Below are positions 1 to 11,793 of a stretch of DNA of 64,000 nt, piece by piece. The notes beneath the pieces were generated by a model. It worked only from the letters and a program-made list of their open reading frames with translations, was not told the DNA's origin and ran no database searches. Origin of the DNA: Xiphias gladius (taxonomy: Eukaryota; Chordata; Actinopteri; Istiophoriformes; Xiphiidae). Where the stretch lies: contig NC_053404.1 in NCBI RefSeq assembly GCF_016859285.1, positions 16,817,105-16,881,104 on the forward strand, read 5' to 3'. Each line of letters opens with the position of its first letter. Position 1 is the stretch's first letter. Made by a program: the position numbers and the translations under genes.

Positions 1-500
1 TATGTAACATTACTCTGGGCACGCGTCGCCTTTTGAGCTAACTCGGTGTCCATTTGCTTAACAAATTTTGACTCGCGTTAACGCTAATAGCCACTTCCGA
101 GGAGAGCTAACTAATGTAGCTAGACGCGATATGTCACCTGCTAAGGTGGACCGTTTGAGTTAACGTTTATCCAGTTAGTCAGCAATATGAAATCGAAAGC
201 GAGGGGGACTCCGGGGTTTCTGATCGCCTCGTCTGAAAGTGTAACCCCAGCAGTACAACGGCGACGTTATGCGTCGGAGGAACACACATCAAAGCGCAAG
301 CTAGCATGCTAGCGTCGCGTCCGTTGTTTTAGTACAGATCGGTCGCTTCTCGAGCCACCTCCACGGAGACTGACCCGAAGGCATCGATCCCACTTTTCAT
401 CGTTGGTGCGGGTAAAAAGCCACCAAGCGGGGCCATACGTATGTCGTCCGCTCTCTTCAGCTTTCTTTACTTCCTCAAAAATTGACTGCCACATACACAG
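1..500. promoter_or_regulatory. CpG-rich block at left edge, probable promoter of a gene outside or starting here
   Basis: CpG dinucleotides are much denser here than in the following 1.5 kb, for example around 245-345 (gcgacgttatgcgtcggag, gcgtcgcgtccg). In teleosts such blocks usually mark unmethylated promoters. A 61-codon open frame on the minus strand (494 to 309) lies inside it and carries charged residues, but I recognise no family and it may be part of a first exon or chance. No TATA box is evident. Which gene it serves cannot be told from the window. Confidence 0.4.
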
Positions 501-2130
501 AGTTGAAATAACGTCCCTCTCACGTCGTTTTTCGACCTCATCATCTCTTGACTGAGCCTCTGCTGCTACAGCATCACCTCTGACTGACTCGAGGGACCTG
601 TGTCTGGGCGATAAGAACCGCTTAAAACCCAGTACCCGGGACTAAAACTAGATGATGTCGTATTTATATAAATACGTGTATGGTGGTGATTTATGTGTAG
701 GCCCGTGCCAACATATGGATCTTTATGGCCGGATTGACTTTCAAGGGGGGCCGAGGCAAAGATTTATTGCTGGGCCCCTATTGACTCCCAGTACACACGG
801 TAGTTTCATTATTTCCCCAGGCAAACAGAAACCAAGTACCAGTACTCTAGGGTACTAGTTTTCAGAGGTTTTCCCAGTTTTCTACGACATTAATTCCAAC
901 ATCTTTGGGTTTTTGACTGTTGGTCACCCCCCCTCCCCCAAAAAAGGCTTTTTGAATTACTTAACTGGGGCTTCAGGGAATAATGATGAACATTTTTCAC
1001 TATTTTCTGGCATTTTATACAACGAAAGATCGATCAGTTATTTAAGCAAATAACGGCCAGATGTGTTGATAATGAAAATAACTGTTAGTTGTAGCCTCTG
1101 TACTCCTATGACGGAATAATATCACCTTGCCCAAGTTTTGCTGTGAACCTAATAACTTGATGCAGAACTTAAAGCAATTTGAAAAAGAAAAAAACCCTTT
1201 ACATTAAATGAGAACAATAAAAATGAAAGCAATTTAGGTCTTCAATCTAGATCTTAACATGGGTTACCGCTACGAAACCAGGACCACAGGACGGACATGA
1301 ATGGATTACTGAACGGGCCTACCAGGGCACAGACCCAAGGACTGAAAATGTCAGGGGGCTCCTGGACTTGAGCCTCTGTATAAATGAGCCTTTCTTTTCC
1401 AAGGCTTTTTATGTCTGCTGAACATGTGTAACTTTTAATCAATCACTAGGAATTGTTTCTTTTAACCACATGGTTTCATGGGTAATACTGACTCAGTGCA
1501 AGTGCAATACTATTTAATTAGTTTGATTTAATTTGCTGATATAATTAAATTTATGGACATTGTCTCCTTTGCACATCTTGTTTTCATCTCTGATTGTTTT
1601 AATGTGTTTAATATGCTCTGCCACTTTACTGATCGGTGTTCCATAATTGAGGAATAATCCAGGGGGACTTGCTTAAGACAGATTTCAAGATGGGAGTCAA
1701 GAAAGCAGTTCTTATCTTATGTCCGTGCCCAGGGGCCCATTGTTTTCTAATCCATCCACGAAGATGGATGACTGAAGGAGGAGCCATCATAGTTGATCGT
1801 GTACATCAGTGGTGCAAATTTCTAAGAAATTTGAGATTGATCAAGTTTGTAGATCCAAGTGATAAGTAGTAAACCCCAGCCTTGTTTATTGTGATGTTAG
1901 AAAAGTGCATTTGGAAACCTTGTCACTACAGTTAAACCTCAGTAAGATTACCGTATATCCATCACACCACTGCCTTTCATTTCATTTTCAGGCTTATTAA
2001 CCGGCAATATATTTAGTCCCACCCAATCATTACACTATTTTGCCCATTTGTGAATTAAATCTTCTATTAATTTAGGAATAAATTGACATTTCACAACAGT
2101 CCAGTGAGAAGGGGGTGGGTTCATGTACTC
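501..2130. other. intergenic DNA without a recognisable gene
   Basis: AT-rich sequence with only short unsupported open frames (for example 652-858 and 1669-1869). None has a splice-compatible partner, coding-like composition or family resemblance. The only explained structure is a reverse-oriented copy of dispersed repeat family A at 991-1096. Confidence 0.6.
991..1096 (-). repeat. dispersed repeat family A, partial copy
   Basis: Read on the minus strand it begins with the family hallmark ggctacaactaacagttatt followed by ttcattatc, and ends near tgccagaaaatagtgaaaaa. The same order of motifs occurs in the copies at 22003, 32515, 45233, 53577 and 60700. The middle is shortened relative to the 300-bp copies. 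Confidence 0.6.
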
Positions 2131-2139
2131 TGACCGCCC

Positions 2140-2250
2140 TTCTTGGCCATATATGGTCCGTCTGGCGGTTTAGCGAGCGGCTACATCCACCCGGCGAAAA
2201 GAGGACACGAGACGTCGGTGTGCTCCGGAGACCAGTAACACATTATCTAG
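2140..2250 (+). promoter_or_regulatory. abcf2: probable abcf2 promoter and non-coding first exon
   Basis: A locally CpG-rich stretch (ccgtctggcggtttagcgag and following) ends in a good splice donor, attatctag/gtaagag, at 2250/2251. The first coding exon of abcf2 has an acceptor at 3086-3087, so a short non-coding exon here spliced over a roughly 0.8-kb intron is the simplest model. The transcription start is not visible as a TATA or Inr motif. Confidence 0.5.
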
Positions 2251-3099
2251 GTAAGAGACATATTAACGGTGCCTGACAACTACGACTGAAATGGATAACA
2301 TACACAGGCTACCTTGGAAAGAAATGTAGGCTTGAAAAACGTGATTTAGTGGCCGAATTAGCCGCCTTCAGATGTTGTCGTAGCTAATTGGGCCTTGCGT
2401 CAAGTTAGCTGTAGCGGCTCAGGCCTGTTAATTGTAGTTAGCTGCCGTTGTTAGTTTAGCCAGAAGGCTAACGCAGTCAACAGGCAGTTTTGTCAAAATT
2501 GATATGATTTGCCTCTCAAGTGTGACACTCCTGCTCAATCCTCTGACCATATTGTCTGAGTTTTGTCATCGACTGATCATTCTAAAGTGACAAATTTACC
2601 GTTGATTTTTAGCGGCATCGGCTACCGTTAGCTGCTAGCAGCAGGGCTATCAGGCTTTATAATGTGAAGAGCCCAACGTGCAAGCAGGTGGGACTGAACG
2701 GAAATAAAATGCGGACTTGGTTAGCATTACCACCACCACCATCGCAGCTCTTCAGGCTGTACAGTTAACCATGTTAGGCCTTCTTCTAATAACGCTAGTC
2801 CCTCCTTAAAATCACCTGCAAGTTGAAGTTACACCGGCACTTTTTGATGCTGCTTGAGTGTTCTCCTAACGCCACTTTCTGTAAGCGGTTACTCATTTTT
2901 ATCCTGAAATATATCGTTAAAATTTGGATTGGTCAAATTGAATTTATCCCAAAACTGTGAAAAACTTGACTAACTGAAAATCTGTGTAAAGTAATGTTTT
3001 TCCTGACCTAATATTGTATTATATGAGAGTAGATAGTTGATCTGTGTGTCCTTTTTTTTCCCCGTCTTATTTTAAACTCTTGAATAGCCTTGCACAACC

Positions 3100-6000
3100 A
3101 TGCCATCTGACTTGGCCAAGAAGAAGGCAGCAAAGAAGAAGGAGGCTGCCAAAGCCCGCCAGCGCACCAAGAAACCTGATGAGTTAAATGGGGAGAGTGA
3201 ACAACCAGAGACCCAGCGTAATGGAGCAGAGAGCAATGGTGAGAGGAGGACTGATGTTTGAATAAACATTACCATTGTAGGTTTGGTTGATCTTAACCAT
3301 CATTCCTGAGATACTCTCCATAAGTTCATATCTAGCTTGACAAGTGTGCAAAAATAGTTAAGAGGTTTTTGTTTTTGACAGGTATTGCCAGTTTAACTAA
3401 GGAGCTGGATGAGTTTGAGCTGCGGAAGACGGAGGCGCGGGCAGTGACAGGTGTTCTGGCATCACATCCCAACAGCACTGATGTCCACATTAGCAGCCTG
3501 TCACTCACCTTCCATGGGCAAGAGCTGTTAGCAGACACGAGCTTGGAGCTCAACTCAGGCAGACGCTATGGCCTCATCGGACTTAACGGCACAGGTAACT
3601 GGTTATTCCTGTCACCGGATGTTTCTCATTAGTAGTATCTCCATTCAGAGATGTGTTTTAGGTATTGAGAAGGCTACACAGTCTTCCCTGACATGCTGGA
3701 ACCTTTACACACTTTAAGAACAGCACTTATCTTCACTATTCATCCACCACACTTACTTTAAGACATTATTACATGCTCATTTTTAGCAGTTCCCCAAAGT
3801 AGAAGTGGGATTTTTGATGTCACGTAACACAATTTTTTTTATTAAATTTATCTTTCAGGAAAATCCATGCTTTTGTCAGCCATCGGACATCGTGAGATTC
3901 CCATTCCAGAGCACATAGATATTTACCACTTGACCCGGGAGATGGCCCCCAGCGACAAGACGGCATTGCAGTGTGTTATGGAGGTTGATGAACAGAGGAT
4001 TATGCTAGAGAAGGAGGCAGAGAGACTTGCCCATGAGGACTGTGAGCTATGTTATATACTATACAATAACAAACTAGAAACTTTTTTTTTTTTAACTACT
4101 TACATGTTTTTCAGTAGTCATGGAAAACTGTCTTACATATACTTTATGTAGCTGTATTGATTTGAAATTAATAGTAAATGTGTCTCATTCATAGCTGAGT
4201 GTGAGAAGCTGATGGAGCTGTATGAGCGTCTAGAGGAGCTGGATGCAGACAAGGCCGAGATGCGAGCCTCGCGGATCCTCCATGGTTTGGGCTTCAGCAC
4301 TGCTATGCAGCAGAAGAAACTAAAGGACTTCAGTGGAGGATGGAGGATGCGTGTTGCTCTGGCCAGGTAAAGACAAAGGGGCTCAGTATTACACAATTCA
4401 GTGACAATGTGTATCAGTTACTTTGTGCCAAGTGCAGCTAAATGCTTACGGCAGAGCTGCTTCTTGCATCAACTTCATCTATTTCAGAATATTCAGGTGC
4501 TGTGAAATTAAGGCATTTCTAAGTGAAACTGTGGAATCTAACTCAAAAAGTATCACCCGTTGAAGAGATGTAGCCCATATTGGAATTTTTTTTTTTTTTT
4601 TTTTTTTTTGTTTAGTTAGCTCTAGAAACATGAGGATGAGAATATGAGTTAAATATATGAATTGAAGAGTTCTACATATAGACAGTTTCACAATGATGGT
4701 TTTTCTGTAAATTAAACTTTAATAAGTATTCATTATTTTTGCAGAGCCCTGTTTATCAAGCCCTTCATGCTGTTGCTGGATGAGCCCACTAACCACTTGG
4801 ACCTGGATGCTTGTGTGTGGTTGGAAGAAGAGCTCAAGTCGTAAGATCAAACCGTAGTTCATTATTTAAAACTTCCAGTTATGCGCACATATCCTGTATG
4901 TGTGGAGTTGGGTATTAATCAATGTGATGGTTCTCGTCAGGTTCAAGCGAATCCTTGTGCTCATCTCACACTCTCAAGACTTCCTGAACGGTGTGTGCAC
5001 CAACATCATCCACTTACATCAGAGAAAACTGAAATACTACACGGTAAGAACACTTGGATGAAACCACTGCTGGTATATTTTTAAAGCAAAATTAAGAATC
5101 ACAGAAAACCGCCTTAACATCCCACGGAAGGTCTTAAAAGTATCTTGAATGGACATCTGTTATCTCATCACACTCAATAAGGAAACTGGGGGTTAGGCTG
5201 TTACTAATTGTGTCTGTACAACGGTGTGTGGGGTGACCATGCAAATCTATTTTTATTTTAAGGGTAACTATGACCAGTATGTGAAGACCAGAGAGGAACT
5301 AGAAGAGAACCAGATGAAGCGCTTCAACTGGGAACAGGACCAGATAGCACACATGAAGGTAAATGGGGGACACCATGTGGTGGAATGTTTATATTGCAAG
5401 TAATGGGGAGTTGTAAAAAATATTTTAATTTTAAATACCTGATTCATCAGAGAAAAAGAGCAGAAGTGCCACTTCACACACAAGCCATTATATTTAGTGT
5501 GGCTAATGTCTTGGGCAGTTATTTACTAACCAAATTGGTTGTGTGACAGGGTGTGGGCTACCACAAACTAAACAATTTCCTGGGGAAAACCCCAGAAGTG
5601 TTTGCTTTTGTTTTCTAAGCAGTCGCAGGCTTTAAAGCATGTTCCTACAAACAATCATTACGCTGGTGGTAGAATCAAGACTTGCACTCATTGTTCTGTT
5701 TAAATCTCCTCCAGAATTACATAGCCAGGTTTGGTCACGGCTCAGCAAAACTGGCACGACAGGCACAGAGCAAAGAGAAGACGCTGCAGAAGATGGTGGC
5801 GTCAGGCTTGACTGAAAGAGTTGTGAATGACAAGGTACTGTGATGTAGTGGGTTCCCGATTGGCTTGTAATAGTGGTTTGGAAACTTAGAGGACACACAT
5901 ACATGTACTGTCATGATACTGATGCATCCCTCTGTCTCCCACAGACTCTGTCATTTTATTTTCCTCCCTGTGGGAAGATTCCTCCTCCTGTTATCATGGT

Positions 6001-7293
6001 TCAGAACGTGAGCTTCAAGTACAGTGACAGCACAGTGAGTATATTGGATATTTCAGCATGGACAGGGCTTTGTACACTGAAATGTGGGTTTATTTCTCGG
6101 TGTCACTCATCTCTTCATGTTTCCTATAGCCGTACATATATAATAACCTGGAGTTTGGTATTGACTTGGATACACGAGTGGCTCTGGTGGGGCCAAATGG
6201 AGCAGGGAAATCCACACTGCTGAAGCTGCTGATGGGAGAGGTTGGTAAATTTATAGTTCCCCAGTGTCCTGCAACAATTTGCAGTTGTTTTCAGAGCATT
6301 AAAGTTTGATATTTTTCTCTTCATAGCTCCTACCCACCGACGGCATGATCCGTAAACATTCTCACGTCAAGATTGGCAGATATCACCAGGTAAAACACTG
6401 AGCCTATTGATGGCACTTTTTTTTTCTTTTTTTTTTTCTAAAACTTCATTTTAAAAAATTAACTCCCACGAGCATTACCCCTTAAACAACCAGACCAGCC
6501 AAACTTTACAGTGCACTATGGTTCCATCAGGTCAAATTTCACAGCATTGACAGACCTTTTTCTCAAGAAGTAGCTTGTACAGTAAAATTAAACATCCCCT
6601 ATGTATGCTTATGTAACAGCACCTGACAGAGCAGCTGGAGCTGGACCTGTCTCCTCTGGAGTACATGATGAAGTGTTTCCCTGAGATCAAAGAAAAGGAG
6701 GAGATGAGGAAGATCATTGGTCGCTATGGCCTGACGGGAAAACAGCAGGTGGGAATGACAGATTATCTAGAGGATACTCAATGGGGGAAAATGCCAAATT
6801 TCTTCTTTTTGTCAGCAGCCTCTAAATTCACTCTTGACATGTCTTCCAGGTCAGTCCAATCCGGAACCTGTCAGATGGTCAGAAGTGCCGGGTGTGTTTT
6901 GCCTGGCTGGCCTGGCAGAACCCTCACATGTTGTTCCTTGATGAGCCCACCAATCACCTGGATATCGAGACTATTGACGCATTAGCAGAAGCCGTCAACG
7001 AGTTTGAGGGCGGCATGATGCTAGTTAGCCATGACTTCAGGCTAATTCAACAGGTACATATTATCATTTGATGAATACAACTAATATTTGGTTAGAAACA
7101 GCACTGTAAGCCTAAGGATTTAAGTTAACCTGTTTAGCTACCACCATTATAATCATCTTCTTCATTCTTCCAGGTGGCTCAGGAGATCTGGGTGTGTGAG
7201 AGTCAAACCATCACAAAGTGGAATAGGGACATCCTGGCATATAAGGAGCACTTGAAATCAAAGATTGAGAAGCAGCAAGCGCATGACATCTAA
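3100..7293 (+). CDS. abcf2: ATP-binding cassette sub-family F member 2 (14 coding exons)
   Basis: Coding exons: 3100-3238, 3382-3594, 3859-4041, 4195-4366, 4745-4840, 4941-5043, 5263-5358, 5715-5834, 5945-6034, 6130-6240, 6327-6389, 6620-6748, 6850-7053, 7174-7293. They total 1839 nt and one frame of 612 codons. The start [15 protein letters not shown] matches vertebrate ABCF2, including its lysine-rich tail. Two nucleotide-binding domains follow. NBD1 has Walker A GLNGTGKS (about residues 113-120), signature FSGGW and Walker [15 protein letters not shown]2 has Walker A GPNGAGKS (425-432), signature LSDGQ (512-516) and Walker [12 protein letters not shown] (533-543). There are no membrane segments, as expected for ABCF proteins, soluble ATPases linked to ribosome and translation functions. 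The length is slightly below human (about 623). The C-terminus is short and diverged, ending after [10 protein letters not shown]. Exon 11 uses a weak donor (gttggt). Identification is secure; exact exon edges rest on consensus and frame. Confidence 0.96.
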
Positions 7294-7736
7294 AACTTCA
7301 CATTCTGAGCCACTCCTTTATCTTTGCATCATGCATTTGACCTGCAAACTCCTGAAGGGATTAGCTGGGTTTGCTTTACAGGAGTTGTCCTAACAAGAAC
7401 CGAAACAATCCCTTATGCATCTTATTGGACACATCTCTTCTACATGTCGTACTGTATTTCCATCTTGGTTTGACAGTGCTGCACCGTGCTGAACCCAACC
7501 CAGTCCCTTCTCCCCTTTCACCTCAGGCTGCACTCTGATTGGCTGATTCACCCGAAGCATCTCAGTGCATTTTGGAATGCATTCCATTGTGCTGTCTTCA
7601 TAGAAAAGTTTTATTTTTCCAAATGTTCTGTTTTATCCCAACATGTATGCAGCAGCTTTTAGGTCATATTTTATGATATTTAAAAGTTGACTTTTTTCGT
7701 GTAAAAGCAGTTCTGCCTTATTTAACAATGGAATGC

Positions 7737-7742
7737 AATAAA
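7737..7742 (+). terminator. abcf2: abcf2 polyadenylation signal
   Basis: A canonical AATAAA lies 444 nt after the stop codon; a second one follows at 7753-7758. Together they define a 3' UTR of about 0.45-0.5 kb. The convergent neighbour has a candidate signal only 54 bp further on. Confidence 0.65.
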
Positions 7743-7795
7743 GGTTTGTCTGAATAAACAGAACATTAAAAACAGTTTAATTAGATTGAGAAGAC

Positions 7796-7801
7796 TTTAT
7801 T
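7796..7801 (-). terminator. candidate distal polyadenylation signal of the UBA-UBX-LRR gene
   Basis: tttatt on the plus strand reads AATAAA on the minus strand. If used, the minus-strand gene has a 3' UTR of about 1.5 kb (9277 down to about 7780) that abuts the abcf2 3' end. A variant signal ATTAAA at 9057-9062 (plus-strand tttaat) could give a much shorter UTR of about 0.23 kb. Confidence 0.45.
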
Positions 7802-9277
7802 TTTCATTTTAAACAAAATGAATACCTTGCTTGTCTCCACAAATGAAAAGCCTTCAGGGAAAATAAACTATTTTAAATCTCTGTAAACAAGAGGACAAAA
7901 GAAGTGATAAGAAGTTGCTTTGGATTCTGACTTGAGCCCCATGGCTGCATAGATCCTACCTCATATTACGGTCACTACACTGTGTATGCTGCTCACCCAG
8001 TTGTCCTGGTTACTGAGAATGGCTAGGCTGTCCAAAAATAGACAGTTATTGGCAAACTAACAATAATAAAAGTAGTTAATCTTAAAGCCATTTACAAAAC
8101 ATCAACTGAGGCCAATGCATCTCCAGGATGCAGTTAAGAAATTATTAATATTCAGCAAGCCACCTGTCACCTAACATCCATACAGGTGCAATTCCAAAAG
8201 TAATAAAGTCATAATGAATTCTTAAGTCTGCCATATTTTTCTAGAGCCCCTTACAAAAGCTGTGTTCAGGAAAAACTGGAATGGAAATGTGGTGTTGGGA
8301 ATTCGTGTTAAATGGGAAACACGCATCCAAAGCTTTTTGGTGAATCTAAAGCCACTCATAAGCTGACAGCTGCCAAACATCTTTTGCCTTTCTTCCACAG
8401 AGCCTATTGTATTACGGTGTTTAACTCTAGATTTTTATCATCAGTAGGCCATCACCATTATCAAAGTTCTGTAACTCAAGCATCAATATAGGTATGAGCT
8501 TCCAAAACCAAGTACTGGTCAAGCTATAGTTTAGATCTTGGACAGCTGATGTCAGTGTACCATCACAATGCCATCAAATATTCAAGCTAACAACTGTCTT
8601 CCCAGCTGGCAATTCATTCTTCTGGTAAATACAATATGAAATGAATACAGCTCAAAATCCAATGTTAATTCCATAATTAAGTGGCAGAACCATGATTGGA
8701 AGACATTATCTGCCTTCACATCGCTCCAAAACATCAACAACCATATTTGGTTGGATTGACAATTTGTTAATTAGGCTGTCATTTACTATGTAGACAAATC
8801 AGTCTATCAGTCAGTACAGTCTTTAAATACATGCTGTGTTATATGTTACATTTCCAACATAAAGTATATTTCTGCCAGTCCCCTCAAAAAGTGCCAACCA
8901 GGAGAAACAGAGTTATCTCCAACCTATAAAGCTGCACATAAAGCTTTAAAGCTATGAAGTTTGTCAAGTAAACTTTTCCAGAGACAAAGGGCTGCAGTAT
9001 ATGCAAGTAAATACTGACTGATTAGTTATATGTAAACATTGAAAACAGCCTAATTGTTTAATACAAGGCTCCCGTTTAAGGTTTCAACTTAGTGTGCGTG
9101 ATTGACAGATTAGTGGCACTACCTGCAGTTGAAATGGTGTAAGTCGAAAGAGTGTTTCGGTTTTGCTGTTTCCAGGCGATCCTGGTGGCAGCATGTTTCA
9201 GGGGCTAAGAGAGGACACCAGCAGTCAGAGGCGCTCTCGGGTACAATAATGCGTGGACCAGCTGAAGGTATTGATGC
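7802..9277 (-). other. probable 3' UTR of the UBA-UBX-LRR gene
   Basis: The stretch has no coding-like frame on either strand, is AT-rich and lies between the minus-strand stop codon (9278-9280) and the AATAAA at 7796-7801. No repeat family recognised elsewhere in the window occurs in it, which fits retained UTR sequence better than transposon-filled intergenic DNA. This is inference from position only. Confidence 0.4.
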
Positions 9278-11793
9278 TCACTGGGCCTCCCACTCCTCAT
9301 CTGACACCTCGTCAGGGGGTACGGCACGAGTATTGCTGGCCCGGATGCTGCTGATGTTGGTGAAAGAGAGGAGGCTCGCAATGCCCATCAGACTCACACC
9401 GGTGCCGTCCAGGTTCACCTGAGCCAGACGCACGTGTTTCAGAAACTTCAGACCTGAGGAAAATACATAAACACACACTGACATTTGTGCAAGCGAGCAA
9501 AAAATTCACACGTCTGTCGAGGTCGAATAAGATCAAGAAAAGGCCAGTGGGTGCAGTGTGTGATCTTACCGTGGTCTGTGATCCGTGTGCGGCTGAGATT
9601 AAGTTTAACAAGCTGATTGCAATGGATCAAACCTCTCCTCACTACTGTGTCTCCCACCTGAGTGCTGGCTAACCCCAACACCTGAAAAATGCAGAAAAAC
9701 ACAATATCATGCAAAAAAATAACCTAATTTTTTACCAATACCTTTTATTACCGATACAGGCAAATGTTGGGTAAAGAAAATAAGTCGGAAAAAAGAGAAG
9801 GGTGGACGTGTGATCACAGGTTCGAGCCAAGGGTCAACCTTTGATTTTGAAAGCTGGTGGTAGGGGGAATTCTAGTATGTCAAGTAACGGCTGTTAGCTC
9901 TGTAATGACCCCTGACCCCTTAGGCGCATTAAAAGCCTAATATGACCAGGGTAACCCTAGGATAAATTAAAAACCAGTGTTAAATGTGATACCCAATGAG
10001 TTAAACCAAAGAAATCATCACATAAGGGTTCAAATTAAGCCCATGCTCAGTCAAACAGACAGATTCCACCAGTGAATTCACCTGGAGGTGTGGCAAACAG
10101 ACGATGAGTTCAGCCACTCCTCGGCTAGTGACTGCCGTACGGTCCAGACACAGCTCCTGCAGCTCCTGCAGGCCGCGCAGAGAGGGAAGCCCTGCATCTG
10201 TTACCTGAGTGTTGCTGAGTGACAGCTTCTTCAACCTACACAGAATAAACACGATATTCTTGTCAACATTTCTGTTGTAATCGTACTAAAACGAATGTTT
10301 GGATGTAATACGTAAGGCAGAACAGTATTGTAAAGTACAGTACACCCGTTAAAAAGTATGGGAATGACCTAGTCATGGTGGAGAGCTGTTTGACTCCCTG
10401 GTCTGTAACTTGTGTGTAGTCCGTCAAATCCAGCTCTGAGAGCAGAGACAGATCAGAGAGGTATGACAACCCACTGTCATTCACAGAATGGCGTCCAGGG
10501 AGGGTGAGGTGAGTCAACTTTAGACCTGGGAGGAAATACAACACAGACTTGGGGCATTTTGTTTCACTTTGTATATTCTGTATATATGCTCCTTCCCAGT
10601 TATGGACCTGAGATGATCTGCAGGGCGTGATTGCCATCAGCGACAGGAATTCCTGCCAAACTGAGGGAAGACAGGGCAGGGAGGGTGGCGAGGTACTTCA
10701 GTGACACCTCTGTCACGCCTGTCCCGTCCAGGTTGAGAGTCTGCAGGCTGGGCAGCTCTGCCAAAGCTGAGATATCCTCAACCTGTGAAAATAACACACA
10801 CCAAGACCAGGAAATGTAATGAGAGAACAGTACACTAATGACAAAGTCAATATGAGCTGTTATGTAAGCTAAACACAACACGGAGACATTAATTGTGGCA
10901 TGGACTGTGCCAGTAGGGCTGAAGTACCTTAGTCTGCTTGATGCTGAGAAGTCGCAGCTGTGGCACGGCGGTGGGAAGGACTACCAACGTAGCTTCTGTC
11001 ACTGCTGTCTGGTTCAGGCTGAGCTGAGAGAGGCAGGACGGAGCTGACTGGAGATATAGCACCATTCCAGCATCGGTCACTTTGGTCTGGTCCAGGGACA
11101 GGAAACACAGACTCTTCAAACCTTGAAGACACAGGAAGAAGGAAAATACTTTGATATGTGAGAAAATCATAAAGGCAAAACCCTATTTAACAATAAATAC
11201 AAGTACTTAACATAGAGCAGCTTATGTTGGGATCTGGCATTCTTGCAAGGTATTGTAATTGCCAGTAAAGTGGTGTTACATAATGTGTTATCCCCATGTA
11301 ATAACAGTCTGAGCCTCGTTCACAAGATGGTTTGCAGGAAACCCTACCTCTGATATGCTGCAAACAGGAGTCAGTCAGTTTGCTGCAGGAAGCCAGGTTG
11401 AGGTACTGGAGTCTGACCAGGCTGGACAGGATCGACAGACCAGAGTCTAGACGGAAAAAGTTTAGCAGATTAAAGTGAAACAGCACAGACATTGACCAAG
11501 CTCGTTGCAAAAGTTTATAAAAGAAACAGTCCTAGGAAAAAACTTCATACCAGTGATGAGAGGTGAGTTGACCAGACTCAGATGTTTCAGCGCTGTAAAT
11601 CCTCTTAACTGCCGCAGGAGCTCGTTGGTGGAGTAAGGGTAGCAGTTAAGAACAAACTTCTGCAATGGGCAGCCAAAGAAGAGCTCCAGGGTGCGTGGAC
11701 GAAGGAGCCTTTCACGGGACATGTGGTTGAGCAGAAGCTCTGCTAGCTCCGGGGTCAGGCATGCCAGACTGCTGCTGTACTGCATACTTGGAG
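9278..11793 (-). other. exons 10-17: leucine-rich repeat domain
   Basis: About 14 repeats of roughly 24-26 residues follow LxxLxLxxTxVTDxGLxxL, for example LQTLNLDGTGVTEVSL and LKKLSLSNTQVTDAGL. Many positions carry Thr-x-Val-Thr-Asp, similar to AMN1/FBXL-type repeats and to repeats common in some bacteria. Several introns cut repeats at the same place and phase (a split Gly or Asp codon before Leu), so exons correspond to repeat units, suggesting growth by exon duplication. Confidence 0.85.

Noticed and set aside
9815..9830. tRNA/SINE B-box-like ggttcgagcc
   Set aside because: No A-box at the right distance and no cloverleaf can be drawn around it.
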